Of a stretch of DNA of 64,000 nt, positions 34,185-46,319 are shown piece after piece. The notes under the pieces were generated by a model. It had not been told where the DNA came from, did not search any database, and worked only from the letters and a program-made list of their open reading frames with translations. Position 1 is the stretch's first letter. Each line of letters opens with the position of its first letter. Origin of the DNA: Laccaria trichodermophora. Its lineage: Eukaryota; Basidiomycota; Agaricomycetes; Agaricales; Hydnangiaceae. The position numbers and the translations under genes were made by a program. The stretch is from assembly GCA_018417955.1 (NCBI GenBank), contig JACTVC010000013.1:642633-706632 (forward strand), given 5' to 3'.

Positions 34185-36615
34185 ATAGGTAACGTGTTAT
34201 GTAAATTAGATCTAAATCATCATCCGTAACCACTGTAAGATAGACATTCTTGGGGCAGACAAGGTTAAACCGCTCTGGACCATTGAAAGTCTTCCAGGGC
34301 CTGTGTTTGAAAGGCCTGCCACATTCCCACCTGTCTCCTAGCATAGCACCCTTTTCCTGGCGTAGTTTCCCTCCCCAGACCATCTCACATCTCGGCCCGA
34401 TGCTGGAAATACAACATAGTCCAACGCATCTCCCAGGGAACAAGCTTGAATTCCTCGAGCCACCTATCCCATCTTGCCTTTGCCTGGAGATAGTTTACAC
34501 GGTACACTAGAGCATCCATTAGTCGTAAAAAAAGAGATTGACGAAATCACCTGCATTCTTCCATATGAAAGCTTTCGATAGAATCCCCATGAATATTCAT
34601 TCCCCAGAACCAGGGAATATTCTCGTTTCTATGGCCCTGACCATTTGGCTGAGAAATGTTTGGAAGTGTATGTGTATCCTTTTTTTGAATGGGCTTGTAC
34701 TTGTTCAGAATCTCCGGGGATGCACCCAGTTCAGACAAGGCCCATCGAGCTTGTGCATAGACCTGGAGGTGGTGTGCCAGATTTCTATCCACAGTATTGA
34801 CTTGGTCATATCCACGGGTCTTTCCCTTTTTACTTTCCTGACCATTAATTTCTTTTCGATAGATGAATGATTTGTGTCCTATTTCTAATCTTATGGCCAC
34901 CAATGTATCATTTGCTTGTGCCATCCAGAGATGTATCTCCCTCTGATGGGTGATCGCCATTTGGTCTGGGAGGTCGGTAAAGGCTGAGGGCAGGATGATC
35001 TCCATGCATTCAGGTAGCAGGGTGTCATATGAGGGAGGATTGGCCAGTAGCATTTCTAAATCATCCTCATGCTCATACCCATCTTCCACAGGTGGTGTCT
35101 GCATCTGCTCAGTCGCAAAGTCCACTCCCGGAAACAACTCCGAAGCTTCTCTGTCAAAAGCGTCGATTCGCCAGAGGAATAGCTGCCGGCGTTTAGCCAG
35201 ATCGACCTTGTCATCCACCGTAGGCTTACGCCCCATCATCCGGATAAAACGGCTCAAGGCCAATCTGCTCTTATGAGCTGAGAGTTATGGATAAAATGGG
35301 AGCAACATACTGAGCCTCCTGTAATTTGATTCCAGTGGTAACCCATAAAGTGATTCCCAGTGATTCATTTCTGGTTGATTCCTCTCCCATCAGTACAACT
35401 TGAATATCCTTTTGGGTTGGAACTGGTGAAATGAATGCAAATGAGGGGCATTCAGGTTAGGCAAAGAAGAACGCACCTTTCAGAGCTTCCGCCTCATAGA
35501 TATCCATCGCTGCAGGGTTAGTAATGCGGTTCCTCTGGGCCTCTGCAGCAAGTTCATTCCAAAGTTGGATTTGTTCAGGACCAGCGGTGTCCGAAAGTTT
35601 TGCTAACTCTTCCTCTGCATCTGCAAGTCCGGACTGAACTTTTTTCCATCTCTGGCATAGCGACGACACTACATTCAATTAAGAACTGTTTCATCCCAAC
35701 AGTCAAAGCTTACCCATGTTCACGAGTTTTTTCCAATTGTTATCCCCCATATGCGAGTCAAGGACTTCAGTCCAATGTGCGAGAGTCATTGTTCAGGAGA
35801 TTCAACCAACATGATTGAGCATAGACCAAAGGGTCTCCAGGATTTCACCATCCGACTGGCCCGCTCCCTCGATGAAAGTGGGTGAGAACCTCGCCAGACA
35901 GATCAACTGATGTCCGTGGATGTGGAAAAGGCCAATTCCAGGAATGATTATAAGGCCTGGATGAACTTCGAGATACGGGCTCTTCTCCACCCATTTCTGA
36001 AAGTTTTTATGGTATTGGCAATTCACATCATAAACAACAATGCATTTCAATATGTCCCCCGTTTTTGTGTTCTTGAGTGCCTCACAAAGGGCATAATCCA
36101 TGTTCATTTGTCTACCAGGAGTAGGGTCTCAGTCCAATACCAATAGACAGATTGGAAAGAATACCTTTCACCCTTCTGAAAGTCCACAACACCCCCAGGA
36201 CAGTAGCAGCCATGTCTCAAACATGCGGCGGCTCCGAGGCCTGTGGAATCACATCCTTTGTGAATACAGGCCCTATCATTGACAGCATGATGCTCATTGC
36301 AGGTTGGTGCCTAGGGGATCCAAGTCAAAACGGTCCGGATCTGATGGAAATCGACTCACCTCCTTGACCTCCTTAGCAATCTTTAAATGCTCCTTATATC
36401 TTGTCGTTTCCACCATGTATCCCTCCCCATTCTTTAACCACACATCCGTTTCTGGCCTCTGTTGTAACTTATGATTACAAGTAAAGTTTCCATCCAATAC
36501 AAAGCCCCAAGTATAGGCCCATTGCTCTGGATCCTCCTTCCAGTTGTCTGGAAGGTTGACCCCCGGCTGGGGGCATGCTGCACAGAAAAGGGCCAACTCC
36601 CCGGATCCTGGTGAA

Positions 36616-39045
36616 TAGTGTTGCCGCGGCTCGGCTAGCCGAGAGCCGGCTGATGTAAGCCAGCTAAATTTCCTTAAGTGGCTCAGCTCGGCTTTTAGCT
36701 GACTCAAAGCTGGTTCAAGCCGGCACATAATTTTTAAAGTGATGTGACCATAAATCTGGGTAAATTAAATGCTGTCTACCTGATAGATACACAATGTAAT
36801 GTATATTTCGACCATAGAACTATAATAGAAACCCTAGGGTTTTAAATATAAATATAAATTCGCAAAAAATGGGGGAGGATGTGAGATAGCATAGAAATAT
36901 GGATGTCATATCTTCAGGACCTTCAAATGTGACTAAAATACGTTGTAAACGAGCCCTCAATGATAAAAAAAGGTAAAGAATTGACCGAGATAGAGCTTAA
37001 CCCCCCCAAAACCAGAAAATGTGGAATATCTTGAGAGCGTGGACACGCAAACCTCTCGTCTCTTTGGGACCTTCAAACGACACTAGAATACATTGTAAAC
37101 GAGCCCTCAACGATAAAAAAAGGTAAAGAATTGACCGAGATAGAGCTTAACCCCCCCAAAACCAGAAAATGTGGAATATCTTGAGAGTGTGGACACGCAA
37201 ACCTCTCGTCTCTTCAGGACCTTCAAACGACACTATAGTAGACTGTAAACGAGCCTTAGATCATAAGAAACGATGGAAATTTGACTGACCTAGTGTACTT
37301 GCCCCCCCAAACAGAAAATGCAATATATCTCCGGAACGCAGACACGCGAACCTCTCGTCTCTTTGGGACCTTCAAACGACACTAGAATACGTTGTAAACG
37401 AGCCTTTAACGAAGGAGAATGATGGAGAACTCATGAAGATAGAGTACACCCTCCTGCTGAAACTTAGCATGACAGATCTCTCATAAAAATGATGGCAGAT
37501 GCCTCTCGTCTCTTCAGGCCCTAAAATCGACAGCAAATAGCTGGTAATCAACACTGATTTGGTGGAAAACGGTACAGAACTCACCGAGATACAATATAGC
37601 CTCATGGTGTCTATCCAGCACCCATTACATGTTTCTTAGGGCTATTATTGGGCTATTCACGTGCCCATTCTTAAGTTATACTATGCAGAACTCATTTATA
37701 ATTGGTGTGGTACACTACTTAAGTTTACGGTCATACATAGATTGGGGGGGAGGTGAAATGGGAAAGCAAAAGAGCATCTGTCGTGTCTGAAGCACTATAT
37801 ATACGAGGCACTTTAGGGCGGGTTATGATCTAGGGCAGGCTCCTCATCTACACTAAGCCTGCCCTAGATCATAACCCGCCCTAAAGTGCCTCGTATATAT
37901 AGTGCTTCAGACATGACAGATGCTCTTTTGCTTGAGCCTGCCCTAGATCATAACCCGCCCTAAAGTGCCTCGTATATATAGTGCTTCAGACACGACAGAT
38001 GCTCTTTTGCTTTCCCATTTCACCTCCCCCCCAATCTATGTATGACCGTAAACTTAAGTAGTGTACCACACCAATTATAAATGAGTTCTGCATAGTATAA
38101 CTTAAGAATGGGCACGTGAATAGCCCAATAATAGCCCTAAGAAACATGTAATGGGTGCTGGATAGACACCATGAGGCTATATTGTATCTCGGTGAGTTCT
38201 GTACCGTTTTCCACCAAATCAGTGTTGATTACCAGCTATTTGCTGTCGATTTTAGGGCCTGAAGAGACGAGAGGCATCTGCCATCATTTTTATGAGAGAT
38301 CTGTCATGCTAAGTTTCAGCAGGAGGGTGTACTCTATCTTCATGAGTTCTCCATCATTCTCCTTCGTTAAAGGCTCGTTTACAACGTATTCTAGTGTCGT
38401 TTGAAGGTCCCAAAGAGACGAGAGGTTCGCGTGTCTGCGTTCCGGAGATATATTGCATTTTCTGTTTGGGGGGGCAAGTACACTAGGTCAGTCAAATTTC
38501 CATCGTTTCTTATGATCTAAGGCTCGTTTACAATCTACTATAGTGTCGTTTGAAGGTCCCGAAGAGACGAGAGGTTTGCGTGTCCACACTCTCAAGATAT
38601 TCCACATTTTCTGGTTTTGGGGGGGTTAAGCTCTATCTCGGTCAATTCTTTACCTTTTTTTATCATTGAGGGCTTGTTTACAATCTACTATGGTGTCGTT
38701 TGAAGGTCCTGAAGAGACAAGAGGTTTGCGTGTCTGCATTCTGAAGATATGTTGCATTTTCTGTTTTGGTGGGGGGTGACTCAGTCTCGGGCAATTCTTA
38801 GCTATTTTCTATGATCTTAGGTTCATTTACAGTATATTCTATTACTAGTTAAATAATATGTACAACAAAAGCCAATTTTATTTGTTTTGAATGAACTAGC
38901 ATGTGTGGTTGATGAGGCTCAAAATCCCGGCTCTAGCCGGCTCAAGCAGTAGCCAAGCCAGATCCATCAGCTCGGCTCAGCTCGGCTTTAATTTCGGCTC
39001 AGCTGTGGCTTGAACCAGCTAAAAGCCAAAGCCGCGGCAACACTA
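36616..39045. mobile_element. Non-autonomous hAT element, 2,430 bp, inserted in the KDZ transposase
   Basis: It begins TAGTGTTGCCGCGGCT and ends with the exact reverse complement (39030-39045). It is flanked by the exact 8-bp duplication CTGGTGAA at 36608-36615 and 39046-39053. Subterminal stretches on both sides are rich in GGCTCGGCT, AGCCGGCT and CAGCTCGGCT motifs, typical transposase-binding arrays of hAT elements. No transposase is encoded; the interior is a giant inverted repeat. The ends match those of the 5.5-kb element at 41204-46750, so both belong to one family. Confidence 0.92.
36920..38860. repeat. Giant inverted repeat, about 0.95 kb per arm, each arm four tandem units
   Basis: Sequence at position x is mirrored at about 75776 minus x. 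The minus-strand frame at 37372-37605 and the plus-strand frame at 38171-38404 give the same translation. Each arm holds four units of about 149 bp marked by GTAAACGAGCC: near 36949, 37098, 37245 and 37394 on the left, and their complements near 38382, 38531, 38678 and 38827 on the right. The centre carries a duplicated block (CCTGCCCTAGATCATAACCC at about 37858 and 37939) pairing with one copy on the left. A transcript would fold into a long hairpin. Confidence 0.9.
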
Positions 39046-40764
39046 CTGGTGAACGATGATGGTGCCCAAAGCCAAACCATTTGTATTCTTTCAAACTTCT
39101 CCATTGACGACTGGCCTGCAGAAGCTCTCGATATCTGTCCTGTAGGCCCATTTCAAATCAGTAGCACCCTTCCCAAATTTTCAATATTACCTTGACTCGT
39201 TTTGGAAATGCTTTGGATGTAATTCTCCAGAGTTTGGAATAGTAATGGGTGGCGGATGTCTTGCATTCCAAATTCTCTAAAAGGTAGTCATCAAGGACAT
39301 TGAAGGTGAATGCTGTCTGTGGTAGAGCCAAAGTAGAGGGAAAGAGTCCCAATTGTAAGAGTTGAATGTCCATCGGAGATCCTCTGGGGCAACGGCAGAA
39401 TGATGTTGGTAACTGATGGACGCCGTTCATATGGACAAATGTAAGAACCCAATGTCTGTTGAGATACGATACAGGGGGATCCGGAATATCATTGTCATCC
39501 CCTAGACTTTCATTGTCATCCAGGAGATCGTTGAGATCGTTTTCAACACTATCATCATCCAGAAGGTCATCTGCGGATTCCAAGGGGATGTCAGCATGAT
39601 CCGGGGCAACGTCTGGATCGATCCCCTCCATATCTGATGAATCCCACTTCATGCCAGGGCAAGGACAACTGTTGTGTCCTAAATGTATGACAGTACCCAC
39701 TTTCCACAACCAAGAAGATATAAAATATGAACCATTCCAACTCTCCACCCTGTGAAATGGATGTCGACAATGTGATATCCTGCAGCAGTCTGTGCACTGG
39801 CAAGAGTTTCCAAAACAATCCTGGCATTTCCATGTACCCTCCCGATTGCCACAGGTATAACACATATTGGACAGCGGGGGAGCCTCTCATTCAAGTATTT
39901 CATCCAGATAAACTCGTCGACGATACGCCCATTCTTGTAGATAATCATTGGATGACTGTATGTTCTGTCAGAGTATATAAATATGGATGGAAAGATCAAG
40001 TTACCTTTGACCCAATTCTATCCTGACTGTCCATATCCATGAACATAACTTCTTCACGTGGGTCTGCGGAAGAATCAACCCGTTCGATGTTCGGTAAAGA
40101 ATCTGGGTTTTTCTTTGGGGATTGAGATGAGGAGGAAGCATTTTGAGAAGATGAGACGTCTTTTGGGAAAACTGTCTTCACTCTGACATTTCCACAGGGA
40201 CCTTCCAAATAACGGGTGTGTTTCAGAGAGCCGATGACTTTCAATCTCCATGAACTCATTTCCACTTGCTGTGGTGGCCATGGAGAACAAGCTGTAAAGT
40301 CAGTTTGACAGTGGCCTCATGTTCAACCTCATGTTCATCAAACAAAAGACAATGTTTTTTTTGGATCTCCGGATTGCTATACATACTGCGTACATTCCCT
40401 TAATCGTATGGGTGGGGGTCAGCTGCCCTTGCAGACCATTAAAGTAAAGACCAGCAGAAGATACTGGACATTCTATTTTTAACTGTACAATCTCTAACTA
40501 CATTGCCAAAAAAGGAAGAAAAGTTGACAAACATGGTAATCCCGCCTTTGTTTGGTTATCAAAACGAAGTCTAACATTTCTCTACCCAACTCAACAAAGA
40601 AAAAAAAAACAGACAAAATATACTTTTTCATCTGACACTCTAAACAATGACCGACTCTGAGCTAGACGTCCCCTTGCCCCCCATAGCCGAAATACCTGCT
40701 CCGACAACGGTAGAACACGTCGCACCCACACCGAGGTCTTTACCATCCCCCACGTAATCCATAT

Positions 40765-41010
40765 GGACTCCACTGGACTCCACTGGACTCCAGTGGATTC
40801 CAGTGGCCCTCTCACCAGGCCAGATTGGCTGGCAGAATGCCCAGTCCACTGGAGTCCAGTCCAGTCCAGTCCAGTCCAGTCCACTGGACTCCCACTGGAC
40901 TGCCAGCCACTTTCCTGAGTCCAGTCCCAGTCCAGTGGACTATGAGTCCAGTCAGAGTCCAGTGGAGTCCAGTGGAGTCCAGTGGATTCCAGTCATTCCA
41001 GTATATTATT
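40765..41010. repeat. Minisatellite of AGTCCAGTGG-type units (copy 1)
   Basis: Short units built on CAGTCCAGT and GGAGTCCAGT/ACTCCACTGG run in both polarities, so parts can pair with each other. The left border has ACCATCCCCCACGTAATCCA, whose complement also borders the copy at 47.8-48.0 kb. This shows that the two loci share more than the repeat unit. Confidence 0.85.
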
Positions 41011-41382
41011 ATTATTATATATGAATACTACTAAAAAAGCGAAAATAGACTATACAATAAACTTACATTTTAATGATCAATGAAAGGAAAGGTTATAATT
41101 TACATATAGTGTGGGTCAGTGATAGCTGCAATAAGGATTTATGATTTTGTTCAGTCTGCGGGGTGAGGTCACGTGACTTACTTGAGGGCGTGCCATATCG
41201 TCATAGTGTTGCCACGGCTCAGCTTAGCTCAGCTTTGGCTCGGCTCTCACCAGCTCCCTGCATCCAGGGCTTAGGCTCCAAGCTGAGCTGTATTTGGACT
41301 GGCTGGCTCAGGGTGGCTTTGGTTCGGCTACGGCTAAGCTGATGGCTCACGTCCTATTTGGGAGACGTATAATAAATAGAAT

Positions 41383-44257
41383 TCATATGTCATCCACAAT
41401 AAGTAGGGACTGAATAAATGCATTTATGTCCTCCGGAACTGTTACCTCCTCACTCATAGATAATTCCAATGTCCGTAACTCTGATTCTTTACTTGTTCCA
41501 CAGGTGAAATCGAGGCCCCGGCCTCGATTGATGGCGAATTTAAGCATCTGTAAAGCTTCCATCAGGTCAGCATTGACGCGATTACGACGAGGTGTCATTG
41601 TCTCTTTTGCCGAAGAAAAGACACGTTCGCATGGGACTGCTGAGCCTTGGATGGGTAGGAAATCCAAAGCTGCAGCAAACAATGTAGGGAAACGTAGCTG
41701 ATTTTCCTGAAAGAACATGAACAACGTGAGCCGTGAGTGTGACTCAGGGTATGGGACTTGCCTGCCAGTACTGGATGCTACTCGTACCAGTCTGTGTGTC
41801 TAGAAGATATGCCTCAACTTCATCCTCCAGGTTGCGCTCTGAAGTAGCGGATGGTTGGATGAACCCAAGCACTTCATCGGGTGATGCCGTAAACACCAAG
41901 CGTGAGCGATCTCGCCGCCACCGAGAAGGTGTGTTCTGGGGATCTTGAGCTGCAGGCTGGGGAGTAGTGCGCGAAGCGCGAGTACGTGCGTGGTGGTATG
42001 GTCGCATCTATCAAAGTCAATTGTGAGTGTATAGTTGTTGACAGTTGCTTACCTCACGAATAAACAGTTCCTTCGCCCATTCAACTTTTCCTGGTGCAGT
42101 TTTAGTATAATGCTGCAACTTCATTGACGGAGTGAGTACTTGATTTGATGTTCATGAGTACAAATATCGCAGGGGTCCAAAGTGACTGAACTTACTCATC
42201 GCCACAACATATGCAGGAACTAAATTCACCCGCTCAAGATAAACATCGAGCTTGTTAAGGCCTTGTTGGATTATCGCGTGTGTCTCAGGATCTTCCTCCT
42301 GCTTTTCAACCCACTTTTGAACCATCGCCTCAAATGAGGGGATTGTGTCGCAGAGGGTAGGTGTCTTCTCTGATGATAAGCGTTGTTGGAACGCATGTGG
42401 AACCTAGTCAGAAAACATTATGTAATGCAAAGCTCTGAATATCTATCGTAAAATCAACTTACCAAAAGAATTTCACTAACTAGCGCAAGGTCGTCCCACT
42501 CTGAATCACTAAGCTCATATTTACGAAGGTCGTCGAACTCGGCAGTACTCAGAAATTTTGTGATGGCCTAAAATAGATAAATTTGGAAAGGATCATTGGG
42601 AAAAATCAAAGACAAACCGCTTCGAGTTCAAGTGCACGTTCAATCATCAGCAGGGTTGATGACCAACGTGTATCAACATCACGAAGAAGCTGGAGCTCCT
42701 TCTGGTGCATGGTCTTTACAATCTCATTGAAGTACTGGCGCCGTAGTGATGATGACCGAATCTGAAAAAATGAGTAAAAAATGTCCCGTAACTTCCAAAT
42801 CAACAAACATACTGCATTGACAAGAGCACGAACATTTGCAACAGGATTAGAATCAGAAAATACATCTCTATGTTCTGTAATTGATGCGAGCACTGCCTTG
42901 CACGCAAGATTGACGATGTGGGGAAAACAACTTTTGCAGTTAATTAGCACCAACCCATACTTCAAAAGATGATACGCTCACCGGATCCTGCGTTTCACAG
43001 CATCGAAAGGAATGCGGAGTGCCCGGAGCTCTGCGGCAAGCGTGACCATAAATGTGTCGTTGTTTGATGCGTTGTCAAGTGTGACCCAGCCAATCTGAAA
43101 ATTCGAATGAGAATAGATTTAATAGATGACAATATTTCTCGTACCTTCGAAGTAATTTTGATTCGTTCAAGGACATGAAGAAATGCCTGAGCGAGGTGTT
43201 CCCCGGTATGGCGACCTGGGCAGCGCTGAAATCCAATCAAGTCCGATCGAAGCTTGAGAATGTGTTGGGGCCCCTGAGGCGTTTGGACTGTCGTCGTCTC
43301 AATCCAGTGTGCTGTGACCGCCATAAAAGGTGTGAGGTTCGTGTCAGACCACATATCCGATGTGAGGGAAATTTTTCCGAGAGAATTCTGCAATCCTTTT
43401 CAGCAAAAAAACATCTTCAAAACAAAAACCATTACAAACCTTCATTTCCTTCTCTAGGCTATCCAGGTGGTCCTCCCAAACCTCAATGATCCGAGTGCGA
43501 ATGGTCGAGCGGTGGGGTATATCAGAGTCACGGAGTTCTTCTCGAAGCATGAGAAAGATTTGGCGGAGTTGTGGATTTTCGATTACATTCAGAGACTAGA
43601 TTAATTTCAGTTTGGTTTCGGAAGTACAATAACCTCAAAACTTACTTGGTCATCTGCTACAATCCATTCCACAAGAGCATCAACAAAAGCCTCCTTCGAA
43701 TATGCCTGGGGTTGAGGGGTGTTGCTGTCGGAACAGGTTTGATGTCCTTGTCGAGATCCTTGCCGAAGTCGATGTTGTGTTACCTGGCACTTGACGGCAG
43801 CTGCAGTAATTGGCACTTCCAATTTATCGCATCCTTCGACCCAGGCACCAATATGGAAATCAGCGAGGTGTTTGCGAAGGGCGCTTGTGCCAGTAGTAGA
43901 GGCGAATGAGATCTCATTTACGCTCGAGTTGATTGCATGTTGTTGTCTTCAATCATGAGATACTTACAAGATAATTTAGATCAAAATAACTTACCGGCAA
44001 AACAAGCAACATCGACGGCCCTCATCATTCAGTGCGAAAAATGGCCATATATCGTTTGCCCTGTTGCCCTTCCGGTTTCCAGCTGGTGCACGTTGGGGCC
44101 TTCTATGACGACCAGCCCTTGGAGATCCACGGGGTCGATCAATTGGCATGGGGCTATTGAGCTGCGAAGCAGACGGACTTGGTGCAGGGAATGATTCAGT
44201 ACTGAGTGGAGAGCTCGGCGTCTCAGGTCGACGCTCTTGAGATAAAGAAGTCAGCAT
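41383..44257 (-). CDS. hAT transposase with BED zinc finger and hATC dimerisation domain
   Basis: The gene reads right to left from ATG 44257. A Pro/Ser-rich leader is followed by a BED-type finger split by an intron: DIWPFFALNDEGRRCCLFC and SALRKHLADFHIGAW. The catalytic domain includes KISLTSDMWSDTNLTPFMAV (first Asp), AHWIETTT, IGWVTLDNASNNDTFM (second Asp), CFPHIVNLACKAVLASI and LLRDVDTRWSSTLLMIERAL. The C-terminal hATC domain reads FPTLFAAALDFLPIQGSAVP followed by CERVFSSAKETMTPRRNRV and LMEALQMLKFAINRG. About nine short introns are needed, each with plausible GT..AG ends, for instance GTAAGT after CCLFC. I saw no stop that a normal intron does not remove, so the gene could be functional. 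It cuts and pastes the element and could act on the 2.4-kb relative. Confidence 0.85.
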
Positions 44258-45543
44258 ATTTTATGTACGTAGGTGGATGGGGTGAATTACCATTGGTTGG
44301 GGCAGCTGGTGCGTTTGAGAATGGATCATCGTTGTTCAGTGGCACGGCTGACGGTGCGACATCTGTTTCACAAGATATAAGCTGTGAGGGGTTGCGTGAT
44401 GACTCAAACGTGGTCACCTGGCTGTATGCCAGTGTCGATAGCTGATGCCACTGGGCTGGCTTCCGGAATTGCTGGAAGATGCACATCACGGTCCCCACTG
44501 GTAATACCAGTGGGCGTCGGTTGATTCTGGTCCTCAGGTGGTAAAGAGGGCGGTTCAGCATGACGTTGACGACGGCGAGGTTGTGAAGGGTCGATTGTCG
44601 GGGCAGTCCCTGTTGGAGCATCAGCCGGCGTGGTCCTTCGGCCAGTTTTTCGTGTCGTTCGTCTCTTTTCAGCAGCTTGAGGTGCATCAATGGTATTTGC
44701 TGACAGAAATGGAGCGAGAAATGAGAAGAATTCGAGAAGATATAGAAAAAGCAACACGTACGATTAACGAGTTGGAATGTTGTTTCAATTGCACCATTTG
44801 GCAGTAAAGTGGTGCTTTCGGAACGACGAGGCATGTTGTACAATGATATTTTCAGAACGAAAACTTGTGGGTTTAAATAAAAATCAGGACAACATAGTGC
44901 CGAAAATTTCCACTGTCGTGTAGCGGCAAAAGACGGTGACACATGTTCAGCTGCTGAGCAAATCTCGAAGCAAAAGTGATTCGGTGACATGAGGCAGGCA
45001 TATGGTTGCAATAAATGTTGCTGTGGTGGAGCGTTGGAATTAGAAACTAAATTGAATGCATTTTCAACTCACCGAGGCTTGTAGAGAAAGACATCACCAG
45101 TCTATTACTCGTGTTCATTATGTTACACGGCGATCAACGTTCCCCTTCAAACGAATGGATAGCGTAAGTCAGTTTGTCGCCAACACTATTGTAGTGAATT
45201 GTTAACTCACCGATGCTTACGTCTTTGACACTGCCTGAGTTGCTCGGATCTTGCTTGTGACGTCGAGCATGCAAAAAGGAATGTCAAATTTACGACACAA
45301 GCTTGGTGAGGCAGAGCACGTTGAGGTGGTTATGGTTGGAGTTTGGTGCGTGGTTGTGGCAGCGTGATAAGGCGTGATATCAACAAAGAACAAGGTTTTC
45401 AGTGTTTGGCGACATCTTCACAACAGAGTATCCATATCTCAAGAAAAATGCTCATAAATTGCATTGTGGCTATGAGTTCTGTGTTCAGAGTCCTACTAAC
45501 CATACAAATGCTAGCTAGTAGCTAAGCACCCTGTGCACGTCGC

Positions 45544-46319
45544 CTACAGGTAAAAGTTTATCGAGTCCTGGTCATCCATCTGTAGTTGAGCCCACGCCAA
45601 GCATAGTCTGTATACATAAACTGCATGAAGAAACAAATAGCCATGGGCCACAGGGAGAAGGAAGAAAGATCGTACCTTCCATGTCGTGTATCGTTGCGTA
45701 TTCCCATAATAAGAATGACTCGGAATCCGAACACCCAAAAACCCCTTGGCCTTCGCAGGACTAAACACAGGGTGCAGCGCCGTTATGCTCCGCCAACCCG
45801 AAAAAAAGTGTTCTTGCGAGTAAAGCACGCACGAGGTATTGCAAAAGTGGATATCAGCAGCGACTGTTTTGGAAGCAAAGGTAAAGTTGTCAGTCGATGT
45901 GGTGCTGTAGGCTTTGAGGTAGTTGGAGGGCTTGCCTGTGAACACGTCCCTCTTCGAGGAGACAGAACTGCAAGCAGTGCTCTCGGAATGACATGTCCGT
46001 CGCCGGGCTTCCTGGACACTGTCATCAGTGCCCCGCCTATTCCACAGCACATCGATGAGCACTAGAAAAGGAATCTTTCTTTCGATTCAACATACCTGGT
46101 CTGCTCTCCGCCATGTCTCCTCTCCACCAAACGCCCACCATTCGTCGAACCCACGCGGCGGGTCCTGCTGGTACCGTTTCTTGTACTGCTTAACGCCGAA
46201 CGGCTGCCTCCAGCGTCCTGCTCTACTCCGATAGCTTGGGATAAAGGCAAGGAGAGCGGCGGTGAGACTTCTTCTGGAACAACGACAAGGAGGTACTCTC
46301 GATGCCCTCTGTTAAACAC
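45544..46319 (-). pseudogene. GT90 (CAP10-like) glycosyltransferase fragment inside the hAT element
   Basis: On the minus strand the region reads VKQYKKRYQQDPPRGFDEWW and AFGGEETW, which resembles the Y(x)RY(x)xxPPxGFDxWW motif near the N-terminus of fungal GT90/CAP10 proteins. Later text includes ADIHFCNTSCVLYSQEHFFS and ITALHPVFSPAKAKGFLGVR with IPSHSYYG, which fits the family's (L/H)PVFSxxKxxGFxDIxxPS(x)YY segment. The catalytic centre is not complete and exon structure is unclear. The fragment lies between the transposase gene and the right terminal repeat, so I infer that the transposon captured it. It could instead be an older host gene hit by the hAT element, but the terminal repeats lie outside it. 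Confidence 0.5.

Larger units (their letters stand above)
34290..40290 (-). pseudogene. KDZ transposase with CxC2-type cysteine cluster, split by a hAT element
   Basis: Reads right to left. The N-terminal region (40290-39996) is Ser-rich. The CxC2-like cluster (39865-39650) reads MCYTCGNREGTWKCQDCFG, CQCTDCCRISHCRHPFH and SWLWKVGTVIHLGHN, followed by QLPTSFCRCPRG and a region ending LWRITSKAFPKRVK. After the hAT insertion (36616-39045) the core continues: ALFCAACPQPGVNLPDNW, EHHAVNDRACIHKGCDS, VVDFQKGER spliced to MNMDYALCEALK, then CIVVYDVNCQYHKNFQKW, GLFHIHGHQLICLARF and GQSDGEILETLWSMLN, giving the expected acidic residues. The C-terminal part has LPSAFTDLPDQMAITHQREI, HKSFIYRKEINGQ, IPWFWGMNIHGDS and ARWDRWLEEFKLVPWEMRW. 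Lesions: the insertion, a probable TGA at 39887-39889 just before EAPPLSNMCY, and a stop or frame change near 34395. Confidence 0.8.

Noticed and set aside
37372..38404. Two identical 77-residue open frames as a duplicated gene
   Set aside because: They are the mirrored arms of the inverted repeat in the hAT element; the sequence around them is non-coding repeat.
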